Shown here: one piece after another, positions 44,290 through 53,973 of the stretch
How positions within the stretch are numbered: the first letter of the stretch is position 1
How the letters are laid out: every line of letters begins with the position of its first letter
Source: Wyeomyia smithii
Lineage: Eukaryota > Arthropoda > Insecta > Diptera > Culicidae
DNA length: 64,000 bases
Assembly: GCF_029784165.1 (NCBI RefSeq)
Contig: NC_073695.1
Location: forward strand, 208,525,781-208,589,780
Reading direction: 5' to 3'
Made by a program: the position numbers and the translations under genes
The notes under the pieces: model-generated
What the model was told of the DNA's origin: nothing
Database searches by the model: none
What the model saw: the letters and a program-made list of their open reading frames with translations, nothing else

Positions 44290-46862
44290 TTGATATTACT
44301 GATCGTTTATGAGAGGCATCCAATGAATGGCCAAATACCAATCAATATGGGTTCTTGAAACCTGGATTATACCCAGTGGCCAAAATCCGACCTAAAACCC
44401 AATTTTCAATCCAGATGACCACTTCTGGTTGCCTGATAATCATAAATCATAAAATCCATCATAAAATTGCCGAACTGCCTAATCTGGGTATTTCTATGGC
44501 GAGGATGGCGACAGTTTCCGATCAACAGCCTAAAGTGACAAACATCATCCAATACGATTTGGGGAAGCGGGGTATCCGGAGGCCAGAAATCATCTTCAGA
44601 CGCCATTTTAAATTTCTAGGCAGTAGCTTCCGGTTTCTACCAGTCTAAAAGGGACAAAAATTACCCAATGTGAGTTTTTCAGTACCCGGGATGATGCTCA
44701 GAGACCGGGAATCAACTTCATACTTCATTTTGAAATCCGAAATTTGCGACACCTGTTTTCTTTAAATAAGTCGTGTAACCTTTGAAAGAAGAAATTTTCA
44801 ATATTTTTACAATTTGGATGGATATTACATAATGGATAAAATTAAAGTCCGATTACACTGGTCAACACACGTGTTGCCCCGAAGGTCAAACTAAGAAAAA
44901 ATGAAAAATTATAGCTTTTCCTGTGATTTTTTTTCTTTCTAGGGCAACTATTATTAGCTTTAGAGCAGCATTTTGTCAACCAGTGTTATAATCAAATTAA
45001 ATGGGTACCAATAAAGCAACTAAGCCTCCAATTTAAAACTAAGATTGTTGAAATCAGTGATGCCATCTTTGGCAAAACGAGTGAATTTGATAAAGTTTTC
45101 TGAACACGTTTCTTTTCATAACCTTCGAACTACATGTTGAATCATAATAAAATTCGTTATTTAGGGGTTTTAAAGACAGCCCGTTCATTTGATACCTATT
45201 TTGTTCAAATCGGTTGTGTAGTTTCTGAGATAATGGAGTTTCATAACTTATACATTTTGATACATAACAGACAAAGTTACAGTCCGATTGTGATAAAATT
45301 CAATAGGGTTTTACCAGGGTTTTACTAGACCTTTCTATTGCAACTTATTTTGTGAAAATCGGTCCATCCATCTCTGAGAAAAGTGGGTGAGTTCCAACAG
45401 TCTTAGAAACATGTTTCTTGTCATAGCCTAATTTCACATTATTATACATAACGGACAAAGTTAAAGTCCAATAACAATAAAATTCAATAGGGGACCATTC
45501 ATTAATGATGTCACGCGTTTAGGGGGGGAGGGGGTTTCAATTATTGTGACATATGGGGGAGGGGGGGTTAGCTGGATTGTGACATCACATTTCAACAAAA
45601 AAAAAATAAATAAAAAAGTCACATACCTAACCACAGAGATCAACTCAGAACTATTTATAATATTTGCATCATTCATTTATAGTTCTACGATCCCCTTTTT
45701 TGCTTAAGATTTGCTTTAGATAAAATAAATGACAATTTTTTTCTCCCTAAAAATGTTCTTTAATTCTGTTTCACCCTGCATGTTCATTTTTGAATGACAG
45801 CGCAATTTCATTAATTTTTAGTGTCTCTCAATCCAATCAATACAAAAATTGTGACAAAACGTAAATAAAAACGCTTGGTTATTGTAACATGTGGAGAATA
45901 TTTGGATTGCGAATTGATTGAAGAAGAGGAACTAAATATTGATGGTTTTTCAAAAATCAGCAATGATGCTGCAGTTAATGTCTCGGCTTTCTATGTCGTC
46001 GATATGTGACTCCATCAGCAGCAACCTTGAACTAAGAACTAAACGCCTTTTCTAGTTATCTTCTATAATCTTCTTTTCCTTTTAGTTTCAGTTTTTCTTT
46101 CAGTAAAATCGTTCTTATTAAGAAAAAATACATTCCTAACAAATTTCTCGATTTCAATCAATTATCACCAAAGAAAGGGGAGGGGGATATAAAAACGTGA
46201 CGTAATTAAGAGGGGGGGGGATCAAGGAAGTTGTGACAACTTGTGACAAGGGGGAGGGGGGGAGTTAATTTTTTCCAAATTTTGCGTGACATCATTAATG
46301 GATCGTCCCTAGGGTCTTATGGGGCAACTAGACTTTCCATATGATACTAATTTTGTAAAAATCGGTCCAGCCATCTCTGAGAAAAGTGAGTGAGTTTAAA
46401 CAGTGTTTGAAACACGTTTGTTTGCATAACTTTTGAACTACATGTCCAATTATTATTATTTTACAAATGTTTCAAAAAACAAGCTTGTTCTTTTGATACC
46501 AATTTTGTTAAAATCGGTTCTGTAGTTTCTGAGATAATGAAGTTTTGTGATTTTCACATTTTGATACATAACCTCGAAACTAAAAGTCCGATCACAATGA
46601 AATTAAATAGGGTCTTATGGGACAACTAGACCTTTCATTTGCAATTAGTTTTATGAAAATCGGTCCAGCCATCTCTGAGAAAATCGAGTGAGATTGGGAG
46701 ACCGTTACATACATACACACACTTACACATACACACACATACAGAAAATGTTCAGCTCGTCGAACTAAGTCGATTGATATACGAGATTCGACCCTTTGGA
46801 GCACTTTTGTACCTTTGGTTTTTTCAGTGATTGCTATACCTTTCTAGGAGAAAGGCAAAATG
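44290..46862. repeat. Interspersed repeat block with internal sub-repeats
   Basis: The first part (44290-44760) matches 34650-34865. From about 44850 phrases recur every few hundred bases: 'aaaatcggtccagccatctc' (about 45355, 46355, 46655), 'agtttctgagataatg' (about 45220, 46525) and 'aaattcaatagggt'. The right end, with an 'acatacatacacacac' run and 'ctttctaggagaaaggcaaa', is the inverse of 30410-30600. No gene is seen. Confidence 0.55.
45492..46309. mobile_element. MITE of 818 bp with TAG target duplication
   Basis: The left end GGGACCATTCATTAATGATG and the inverse of the right end (GGGACGATCCATTAATGATG) continue into TCACGC. TAG is at 45489-45491 and 46310-46312, and the empty site 'aaatagggtcttatggg' is visible at 46600. 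Subterminal runs of G (gggggagggggg) occur at both ends. Confidence 0.75.
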
Positions 46863-47204
46863 TCATCATCGAATTTAATTATGTACATTTTGTTCATTTA
46901 TCCAAAACATTAATCTGTGCAAAATTTCAGCTCAATCAGACATGATTTAGGGATGTCACAAAGCTAGGGATACCATCCGTTCTGATTTAGTAGGACATGT
47001 CCTGATTTTGAGACCCATTTGGAGCGTCCTGATTTATTTTTCATATTTAAGCTTTTGTCCAGTTGTAGCAAATTGTTCAGTACTTTCCATAGGTGTAGCC
47101 AGAGGGGGGCAGGGGGCGTTCCCCCCCTCCTTTCTGTTTGCCCATAGAAACATCCGTGTAAAGTATAAGCCAGATCAAAAATAATTGATTAAAATGCTCG
47201 TCCT
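46863..47204. other. Intergenic stretch without a gene
   Basis: It has repeat-like character ('ctgatttagtaggacatgtcc', G-rich run at 47105-47125) and no conserved ORF. Confidence 0.4.
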
Positions 47205-47886
47205 ATGTTGTTTGGAATTGAACAGGTTTTTCAGTTGATCCACCAAAGACATTGCAGCGGCGAAAGTACAAATGCGCCTACATCAACTAGCTTGGAGTAT
47301 TGGAACCGAGCTGTGACAATTCCTTACCTTGGTTCTCTTATAACCTCTTTGGGAACACGGTTCGGTGAAGATAGTGCACCTGCCTACGCGTTGTCCTTGC
47401 TGCATCCCGCTAACGTAATACGCATGTAGTTGGAAGAGTTCAAGCGCAAAACCGAAAGTTTCGTAGTTTTTACGAAGTTGACAATTTTGTTGGAGAGGCG
47501 GAAGTTTGGTACCAACATTGCAGCAGCATGAGAGCAGACCGTAAGAACTTGGAAGAGCTGGATCTTATAGACCTGCTAGCTGAAACCCGTTCTTTTTTCC
47601 TGCGACTAAGAAAGTAATGAAAATTGCACTTGCTCTGCCATGTGAAACATGCACGATTGAACGCTCGTCCATCACATTACGTCGCGTGAAAATCTGGCTG
47701 AGGTCAACAATGGTTGAACAGCGGTTGAGTGCTCTCTGCTTTCTGAGTGTTCATCGGCAGATGGTTAACAACAATCGTGAAAAATTTACTGAATTAGCGC
47801 TGGAGCGATTTGCGGAGGATGAAAGGAAGATGGTTTTTAATAACCGACATTGTTATTATTATCTTTCAACGGTACGTTTAGTGTAA
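47205..47886 (+). pseudogene. hAT-family transposase remnant (dimerisation domain)
   Basis: Two broken pieces are readable. The second (47617-47886) translates to ALALPCETCTIERSSITLRR, WLRSTMVEQRLSALCFLSVH and a following helix. This is the C-terminal dimerisation signature of hAT transposases, of the type also found in THAP12/PRKRIR-like proteins. Upstream reading needs several frame changes and passes stops. It is a dead remnant of an autonomous element or domesticated relative. Confidence 0.6.
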
Positions 47887-48165
47887 ATTAAATTACAGTT
47901 TAATTTAGTTAAGTGTTAATAAAAAAAATAAATTTACTTTTGCTCACTGATATGTCCAAGGGTTTAAATGAACATAAGAGTTTTTAATAAAGAACATCTA
48001 TTTCTGTTCGAGGTTGGACAGAGAATAATCAAATTTTCCACTCTGATGGTTGCCTTGATGTAACATCTCCCCCCTTAAAACAGCCATTACCCTTGGAATC
48101 TGGAAGGCAGCGAAATGAGCCGTCTAGGTCGATCAGGGGTTTCTGGCTCTTCATCGTCTAACTGC

Positions 48166-48600
48166 TCAGGAACTTTTTTTTTCATTGTCTAGTAGCTGTT
48201 CAGCAGTATCGAGGGGTTGTTGTTTTTTAGCCATGAGTTGTGGTGGAGCTTCTAATGGTGGCATAGGAAGTTCTTGAACTTCTTCATGTTCAGCTGGTGG
48301 ATCGTTAGAAGCAGGAGCCTTCAGAATACCTGCATCGTTTGATTCGTTTTCTTCGAACAAGAACAGTATCCTTCTTTGTGGCTAATACGGTTGCAGTCCA
48401 TGCAAAGGTGGTTGTTGAAAACGCAGTCCTTCACAAAATGCATTTGACCGTATTGCCAACATAATGTCTTCGGTTTCATAGTTTCTTGCCTCGAAGAATT
48501 TCGCTGATGAGGTGCACCCTTCCTGTCCCTGACGGCGTGAACTGTAGATTTCGAGCCGCTTAATCTTACTCGAAATTTTCAAAAGGTTCTCAACATGTCT
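48166..48600 (-). pseudogene. Ty3/Gypsy-type Gag remnant with two zinc knuckles
   Basis: One frame reads CWQYGQMHFVKDC (about 48465-48425) and then CMDCNRISHKEGYC (about 48412-48370). The second is an intact C-x2-C-x4-H-x4-C knuckle; the first has Tyr in place of its second Cys. Paired knuckles of this form occur in Ty3/Gypsy Gag. A frameshift then leads into a Pro/Glu-rich stretch (48360-48166). No LTR or pol was found nearby. Confidence 0.5.
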
Positions 48601-48866
48601 AAAAAATCTTTCCAAAAAATAAAAACGAAAGTGATTTCAATTTATCTCAAATATAGCTGACAACAACCCTAAAAAACAGAATATCTGTAAAATTTTTATA
48701 ATAAGTCAATGTACTTTTTGGTAGATTTTCATTTTGTTAAACGTATCCACGTGGACATTATAATGTGTGCATTTGCGTACCCCTACTCCCCATAACTTGT
48801 TCACGTGGAATGTGGACGACCCCTAACGAATATGATATACCGATCAACAATGAAAATACTGCTGTT

Positions 48867-50594
48867 TTATACATTCGGAAAATTTTTATTTAGAAAGTAG
48901 TTGGCCAACGCAATAACAACAGAATTGGGATTTCCACTGGGTAAATTAGGAAGTACGGACGCGTCGACGACATAAAGATTATCTAGTTGGTGCACTTTCA
49001 AATCTCGGTTCGATACCACGGCTTCGGGATCTTTTGCATTTCCCATTCGGCATGTTCCAACTGGATGGTACAGAGTAAGCGTTAGTGCCCTTATATAGCA
49101 TTCCCAGTACGAATTGCTCAAAAATTGGTGATTTTGACAGCCCGGAAATGCTATTGGGTTTATCTCGGCTCCCAACGCTTGCATAGCCGGTTGCTTTATG
49201 ATGTGTTGGAGTATTTTGAGACCAGTAATAAGAGTTTGGACATCCTCCGGATTCCGTAAGTAGTTGGGATGGATAATAAGATTGGAACGTGGGTTAGTAT
49301 TGTTAATTCTTATATAACCTTTGCTCTTAGGATGAAGAAGTATCGGAAGTATGGTGACGGACTGTTTGTTCTGGTCGACCATTGGCTTGAAATATTGACT
49401 CCAAACATCCGGTCGCAAATTGATTAGATTTCTAAGGTGCGCACCAGCATCTACAGTTATTCCTACTGGCAGCACCATGAATCCAATGTCATGAGTGAAA
49501 TTTGATCCCAAATTCACAAATCCCAGACACTCGCAGCCACCGAACGATATCGACGAATTTTGACCATTATTGAAGAAATAATTCCACAAGTTCAATGGAT
49601 GCACTATATCCATCAATCCCATCGGCATTCGTTGCGAAAGAAGTATTAAATCCATTCCCGTTGTAATGTGGTCCTGTAAATTTTCTCCTACTGGCAAATC
49701 GATTATCGCCGATATACCAGCGTTTTCCAAATGTTGCTTAGGACCGATTCCACTTTGAAGAAGGATTTTCGTACTTCCTACAGTTCCTGCTGCCAATATA
49801 ATGCCTTTAGATGCTTTCCCTTCGACTGACTTGCCATTTTTGTTAAATATGATTCCAGTTGCATGACCATTTTCGATAATTATTCTCTCTACTTCAGCGT
49901 TGAAAACTATTTGATAGGATTTGAGCATGTTAGTCCAACTGTGATGGCTGGTTGTCATACGTTTTCCATCTTTCATAGTTACGTTCGGGCGATAGAATAA
50001 CGAACTGTCTAATCCAGCCTGCGCGGCTGCTTCTATAAATGCGCTATCTAAGCCGGTTGAAAATTTCTGCATTTCCATAACAGTTGATAGATCTTCTCCC
50101 CAATGATCAAAATGTTCCATAAACATAGTTAGTTCTTCTTCTGTTTCGAACCATTCTTGAAAGTCCTCCCGAGTTGCCCGATAGTTGATCATATTATTGA
50201 ATACATGTGATCCGCCAAAGACTTTTCCCATAGGCCAGGCACTACGATTCTCGTTCAGCGCATTGCATGCAGCCTCTTGTGCTTCGGTGCGATATTGCCA
50301 ATCGTAAAAGGTTCCTTGAAATAGAGGTTGTAGCAATGGTACATCCATTATAGCTGGACGCATTGAGCCAGCCTCAACAATTAGCACATCCTTTGACGGT
50401 ATTCCGGTAGCAATGACTGACCCCGCAGTGCCGGTACCGATTATAATGTACTCATACTGTTGCTTCGTCGGGACCGTGGTACCGTAGTAATGTTCATAAA
50501 GAAGATACGAACCATTTAGGAAAATGTACACGATACTCGTTCCAACTAAGTACACAACATACACGATCCAGGTGGAAAATCGGAGGATAAACAT
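48867..50594 (-). CDS. GMC-family FAD oxidoreductase, membrane-anchored
   Basis: The 575-residue flavoprotein oxidises an alcohol-type substrate, which the sequence does not identify. A hydrophobic N-terminal segment (about 5-32) suggests a signal anchor. The FAD-binding Rossmann motif GTGTAGS is at about 53-59 with acidic E74. GMC signature 1 (WPMGKVFGGSHVFNN) is at 120-134 and signature 2 (GTVGSTKILLQSGIGP) near 270-285. The C-terminal YHPVGTCRMG gives His510, and SGNPNS gives Asn555, a His-Asn catalytic pair like choline oxidase. Length fits insect GMC proteins and the coding region has no intron. It lies alone between the two DES1 paralogs, outside any GMC cluster visible here. Kinship with the Drosophila retinoid enzyme NinaG is possible but unproven. 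Confidence 0.85.
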   Translation of the reverse strand: MFILRFSTWIVYVVYLVGTSIVYIFLNGSYLLYEHYYGTTVPTKQQYEYIIIGTGTAGSVIATGIPSKDVLIVEAGSMRPAIMDVPLLQPLFQGTFYDWQYRTEAQEAACNALNENRSAWPMGKVFGGSHVFNNMINYRATREDFQEWFETEEELTMFMEHFDHWGEDLSTVMEMQKFSTGLDSAFIEAAAQAGLDSSLFYRPNVTMKDGKRMTTSHHSWTNMLKSYQIVFNAEVERIIIENGHATGIIFNKNGKSVEGKASKGIILAAGTVGSTKILLQSGIGPKQHLENAGISAIIDLPVGENLQDHITTGMDLILLSQRMPMGLMDIVHPLNLWNYFFNNGQNSSISFGGCECLGFVNLGSNFTHDIGFMVLPVGITVDAGAHLRNLINLRPDVWSQYFKPMVDQNKQSVTILPILLHPKSKGYIRINNTNPRSNLIIHPNYLRNPEDVQTLITGLKILQHIIKQPAMQALGAEINPIAFPGCQNHQFLSNSYWECYIRALTLTLYHPVGTCRMGNAKDPEAVVSNRDLKVHQLDNLYVVDASVLPNLPSGNPNSVVIALANYFLNKNFPNV

Positions 50595-51758
50595 TGTTTT
50601 TCACACTGCTTACCGCACTACACGCATTTGGCCGGTTATTCTACGACAACGGATTTTAAGTAAACAGCTGATGCTTTTAATGAATGAATGAATACTGTTA
50701 TCGCTTTGATTCATCAGTGAGTTTTGTGTATGTGAAAACGTGGAAAACGCAGAGCGAGCATCAACATGAAGGTGTGCTCACACTCACACTCCGTCGGCGT
50801 GTCAAGAATTATACACACTAAAAATAGTCGTGCAATATCATGCATCTGCTAAACCAGGGGTTCCCAGATCTTTTGCTCGGCTAGACACTGTTTCAGGCCA
50901 AAATATTTGGCGGGTCACCAGGATTTTTAATCGATGCGCAAATTGAGGAAGCTTATCTTATTGATTTAAAATGCAGGTACTCCGCCAAACATTTTGATTT
51001 GCAAATGTGTTCCGCCGAGTGGAGAGTCTGGAAAGGTAACATCAAAAAATCTATTTTTTGAGGCTAGTTTCTTTTTTATTTAAAACGCCGAGAAGCATTT
51101 GCAAAGCTTCGCGGAGCACGATTTGGGAACTTCTGTGCTACGCAATGTTTCAAATTGCCCATACTAGACCTGAGCGTCGATCGTCAAAACTGTTTACTAC
51201 CAGCATAGCCAATAATCATGAAACGTGCGCAACAGCCTACTCGAGGGATAGTCCCTCGACGTATGAGCTATCGTTATATTATGCATTATCATCCGCTTAT
51301 AAAGACAGAATCGAAGCTGAAGTTAAACAACGATTCGTTCGGGCATTCCTTGCGGTGGTCCAGATAAGCATTATTTCTAGTATTTTGAAAATATTGAAAA
51401 TAATACTTATTAGTAGGTCGAATGTCATGTTCTACTGCAATAACTCATTATGATATATTTTCATATTGACTGATAAATAAAATAATTCAAGAAATATTTT
51501 AACAACAATACATCATCAATACAAAGTTGGTCTATATTAGCTAATTCTTTCCGGGTTTTGTCGATCTGAATCTAGTATGAAGTTGTTTCGAGAATAGACC
51601 CTCGTTTAAGGTTCCCTTACGTTGTGGTTCTGAACCCTCTTGGTACAACCGATACTGTACAATTCTTATGCATTTAGCTCATATATCACTATAATTCATT
51701 GCAAGCTGTTTCTTTTATTTCGGTTGATCTTTACTCAATCCACTGTTATTGCGATATT
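50595..51758. other. Intergenic region 5' of the GMC gene
   Basis: It presumably contains the GMC promoter (divergent to the right). A 131-codon ORF at 51058 has no recognised domain, and its N-terminal region looks like degraded repeat. No other feature is seen. Confidence 0.4.
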
Positions 51759-51760
51759 TA

Positions 51761-52470
51761 CACGGAAAACAAAATCTACCCAACCGGAGGGTACAAACTA
51801 CCTGAAATGATGTAAACCTTATACAACTTACGTGTTGGGTAGTTTTGCAATGCTATTGCTGAGTCATTTCAACTTAATTTACTTTAAACATGCTTTTACT
51901 CAATGATGGTGTTTTGGCAAAAAGTCAATAATGAGTAGTTTAAACCCAATATTGGATGAAAAATCAAACTGGTTGAAAATTCATAACCCGCGTGAAGAAA
52001 TTGATTTCGCGAAAGTGGCAGAGATATCTTTGATATTGGTAGTTTTGGTTATAAATTAGTGATATTAGATGAAGAACGTGCTTTTGTGCTTCTTTTTTTT
52101 TTTGAATAATAGCCGCCAATCAAGAAGAAGATTAAAATTGCATTGTGAGAATGGAGCTAGGAACGGAGGCACTTAAAGGGGAAATTAATAAAACCAGTTA
52201 CACCAAATTAGAAGGTACGTGAGTAGGTTTTGAGATAGATTTAATAGATTAATATATAATATTAATTCAATCGAATGAAATTAACTGAAATCTACCCAAG
52301 GCATAGTTTAAAAGATTGAACTAAACGTTGGGTATTTTTTACGTATTGTTACTCTTAGTGCTTTATACCTTCTATTGAATTATTCTACAACTACTCAAAA
52401 TTGGCTACTTGCACGGAACGACGCCGTTGAGTGAAATCGATATGAAAATGGGTACTTTTCGTTTTCCGTG
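51761..52470. mobile_element. TA-flanked MITE (710 bp)
   Basis: The left end CACGGAAAACAAAATCTACC and the inverse of the right end (CACGGAAAACGAAAAGTACC) match, and TA flanks both sides. The interior repeats 'ctacccaa/gggta' and 'actcaa' motifs. No ORF. Confidence 0.65.
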
Positions 52471-52501
52471 TACCGTTCTTTACAGTTCCTGACTAGAGCG
52501 A

Positions 52502-52678
52502 GGGATGCCACATATACAGATTCATCTAGATTTTTGAACAATTTTTTCATGCAGATTACAGATTTTTGCAAAAACAGCAGACATCGTACAAATTTTTCGC
52601 AAAAAATAGATTTTTATTACTGTACCTCTGTTAACGATTTTTCGACATTTAAAATACAGATTAAAATGTGGCATCCCA
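52502..52678. mobile_element. Short MITE with GGATGCCACAT ends
   Basis: GGATGCCACAT at the left is matched by ATGTGGCATCC at the right, with 'cagattttt' iterations inside. The element around the RRP41 fragment (63124-63672) has similar ends and the same 'gcagatttttgcag' motif. Confidence 0.55.
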
Positions 52679-52775
52679 GATCCGTACGGTGGAAACGTTA
52701 CTCTTCGCACAGTACACTCAAACGTTTCATAGTGTTATTTTGGTTGATGCATCATTTGACGTATACCACATAAAC

Positions 52776-52784
52776 TCTATATAC
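52776..52784 (+). promoter_or_regulatory. Possible TATA box of DES1 paralog 2
   Basis: CTATATACT lies about 225 bp upstream of the ATG. A 'cttcag' just before the ATG (53002-53007) could be the acceptor of a 5' UTR intron. Position-based inference. Confidence 0.3.
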
Positions 52785-53007
52785 TGTCCTTTGAGATGCG
52801 GTCGGCTTTGAGACCAACACTAATGCCCTACAGCTGTATAGGTATTCGGTGAATCGAAGTCACCGGGCGGTCCCGGCCAGCAAAAGTCAGTGACGAAAAA
52901 CCCGTTCAGCGTTTTGTGCAGTTTAAGTTTTTCTTCTTCGCAGGAGTGGTTATGATTTATTTAGGCACAATTTAATTAACCAGTGAGTTACAGAAAAGTA
53001 CTTCAGG

Positions 53008-53973
53008 ATGGGACAGCACGTTTCCCGGACAGACTTCGAGTGGACGTATACCGAGGAACCGCACGCTAGCCGACGTAAAATTATTCTGCAAAAGTATCCC
53101 CAAATCAAGAAACTGTTTGGTTATGATCCACAATTCAAATGGGTTGCCACGGGTATGGTTCTGGCCCAATTTGCAATGCTGTTTGTAATGAAAGATCAGT
53201 CATGGAAGATGATATTTCTGCTGGCTTACTGTTTAGGCGGAGTCATCAATCACTCGCTCATGCTGGCATGTCATGAAATTGCTCACAATTTGGCATTTGG
53301 ACATTCGAGGCCACTGGCGAATCGTCTATTTGGATTTTTCTGCAATCTACCCATCGGACTGCCCATGTCCGTGAGCTTCAAAAAGTATCACCTGGAACAT
53401 CATCGATACCAGGGAGATGAAGTGATTGACACTGATCTGCCAACCCTACTGGAAGCAAAACTCTTCTCAAATACACTTGGAAAATTTATTTGGGTTTGCC
53501 TTCAACCCTTATTTTACATCTTTCGTCCACTCATCGTGAACCCGAAGCCCCCGCAAAAGCTGGAAATCGTGAATGGAATAATTCAGCTTATTTTCAACAC
53601 CATAGTCGTATATTTTTTCGGTTGGAAGGTTATGTTCTATCTAGTGATTGGATCTTTGCTGGCAATGGGCTTACATCCGGTTGCGGGCCATTTTATCTCC
53701 GAACACTACATGTTTGCCAAAGGCTTTGAAACTTATTCCTATTACGGTCCGCTGAACTGGATCACATTCAACGTTGGATATCACAACGAACATCACGATT
53801 TTCCGGCAGTACCAGGACGGTACTTGCCTGAAGTAAAACGAATTGCACCGGAATTCTATGACACCATCCCACAGCATTCATCATGGTCAAGAGTGCTCTA
53901 CGATTTCATTACTGATCCAGCCATCGGTCCATACGCGAGGATCAAGAGGAAGGCGCGAGGATTAGATTCTTAA
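53008..53973 (+). CDS. DES1: Sphingolipid delta-4 desaturase, paralog 2 (DES1/ifc, canonical)
   Basis: This 321-residue dihydroceramide desaturase acts in the ER membrane, converting dihydroceramide to ceramide. The N-terminus MGQHVSRTDFEWTYTEEPHA matches the family pattern, including Gly2 for myristoylation. The histidine boxes HEIAH (H89, H93), HLEHH (H128, H131, H132) and HNEHH (H259, H262, H263) are canonical, as is the region HRYQGDEVIDTDLPT. Hydrophobic segments are in the usual places, and the sequence aligns end to end with paralog 1 without gaps in the core. It is single-exon. Being the more conserved copy, it is the likely keeper of the ancestral ifc-type function. The GMC gene and mobile elements separate the two paralogs by about 11 kb. 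Confidence 0.93.
   Translation: MGQHVSRTDFEWTYTEEPHASRRKIILQKYPQIKKLFGYDPQFKWVATGMVLAQFAMLFVMKDQSWKMIFLLAYCLGGVINHSLMLACHEIAHNLAFGHSRPLANRLFGFFCNLPIGLPMSVSFKKYHLEHHRYQGDEVIDTDLPTLLEAKLFSNTLGKFIWVCLQPLFYIFRPLIVNPKPPQKLEIVNGIIQLIFNTIVVYFFGWKVMFYLVIGSLLAMGLHPVAGHFISEHYMFAKGFETYSYYGPLNWITFNVGYHNEHHDFPAVPGRYLPEVKRIAPEFYDTIPQHSSWSRVLYDFITDPAIGPYARIKRKARGLDS

Noticed and set aside
46700..46745. Microsatellite (acat/acac run)
   Set aside because: It is part of a repeat end that recurs inverted at 30530 and is not an independent feature.
51058..51453. 131-codon ORF
   Set aside because: No recognisable domain, no promoter or splice support, and a repeat-like neighbourhood.
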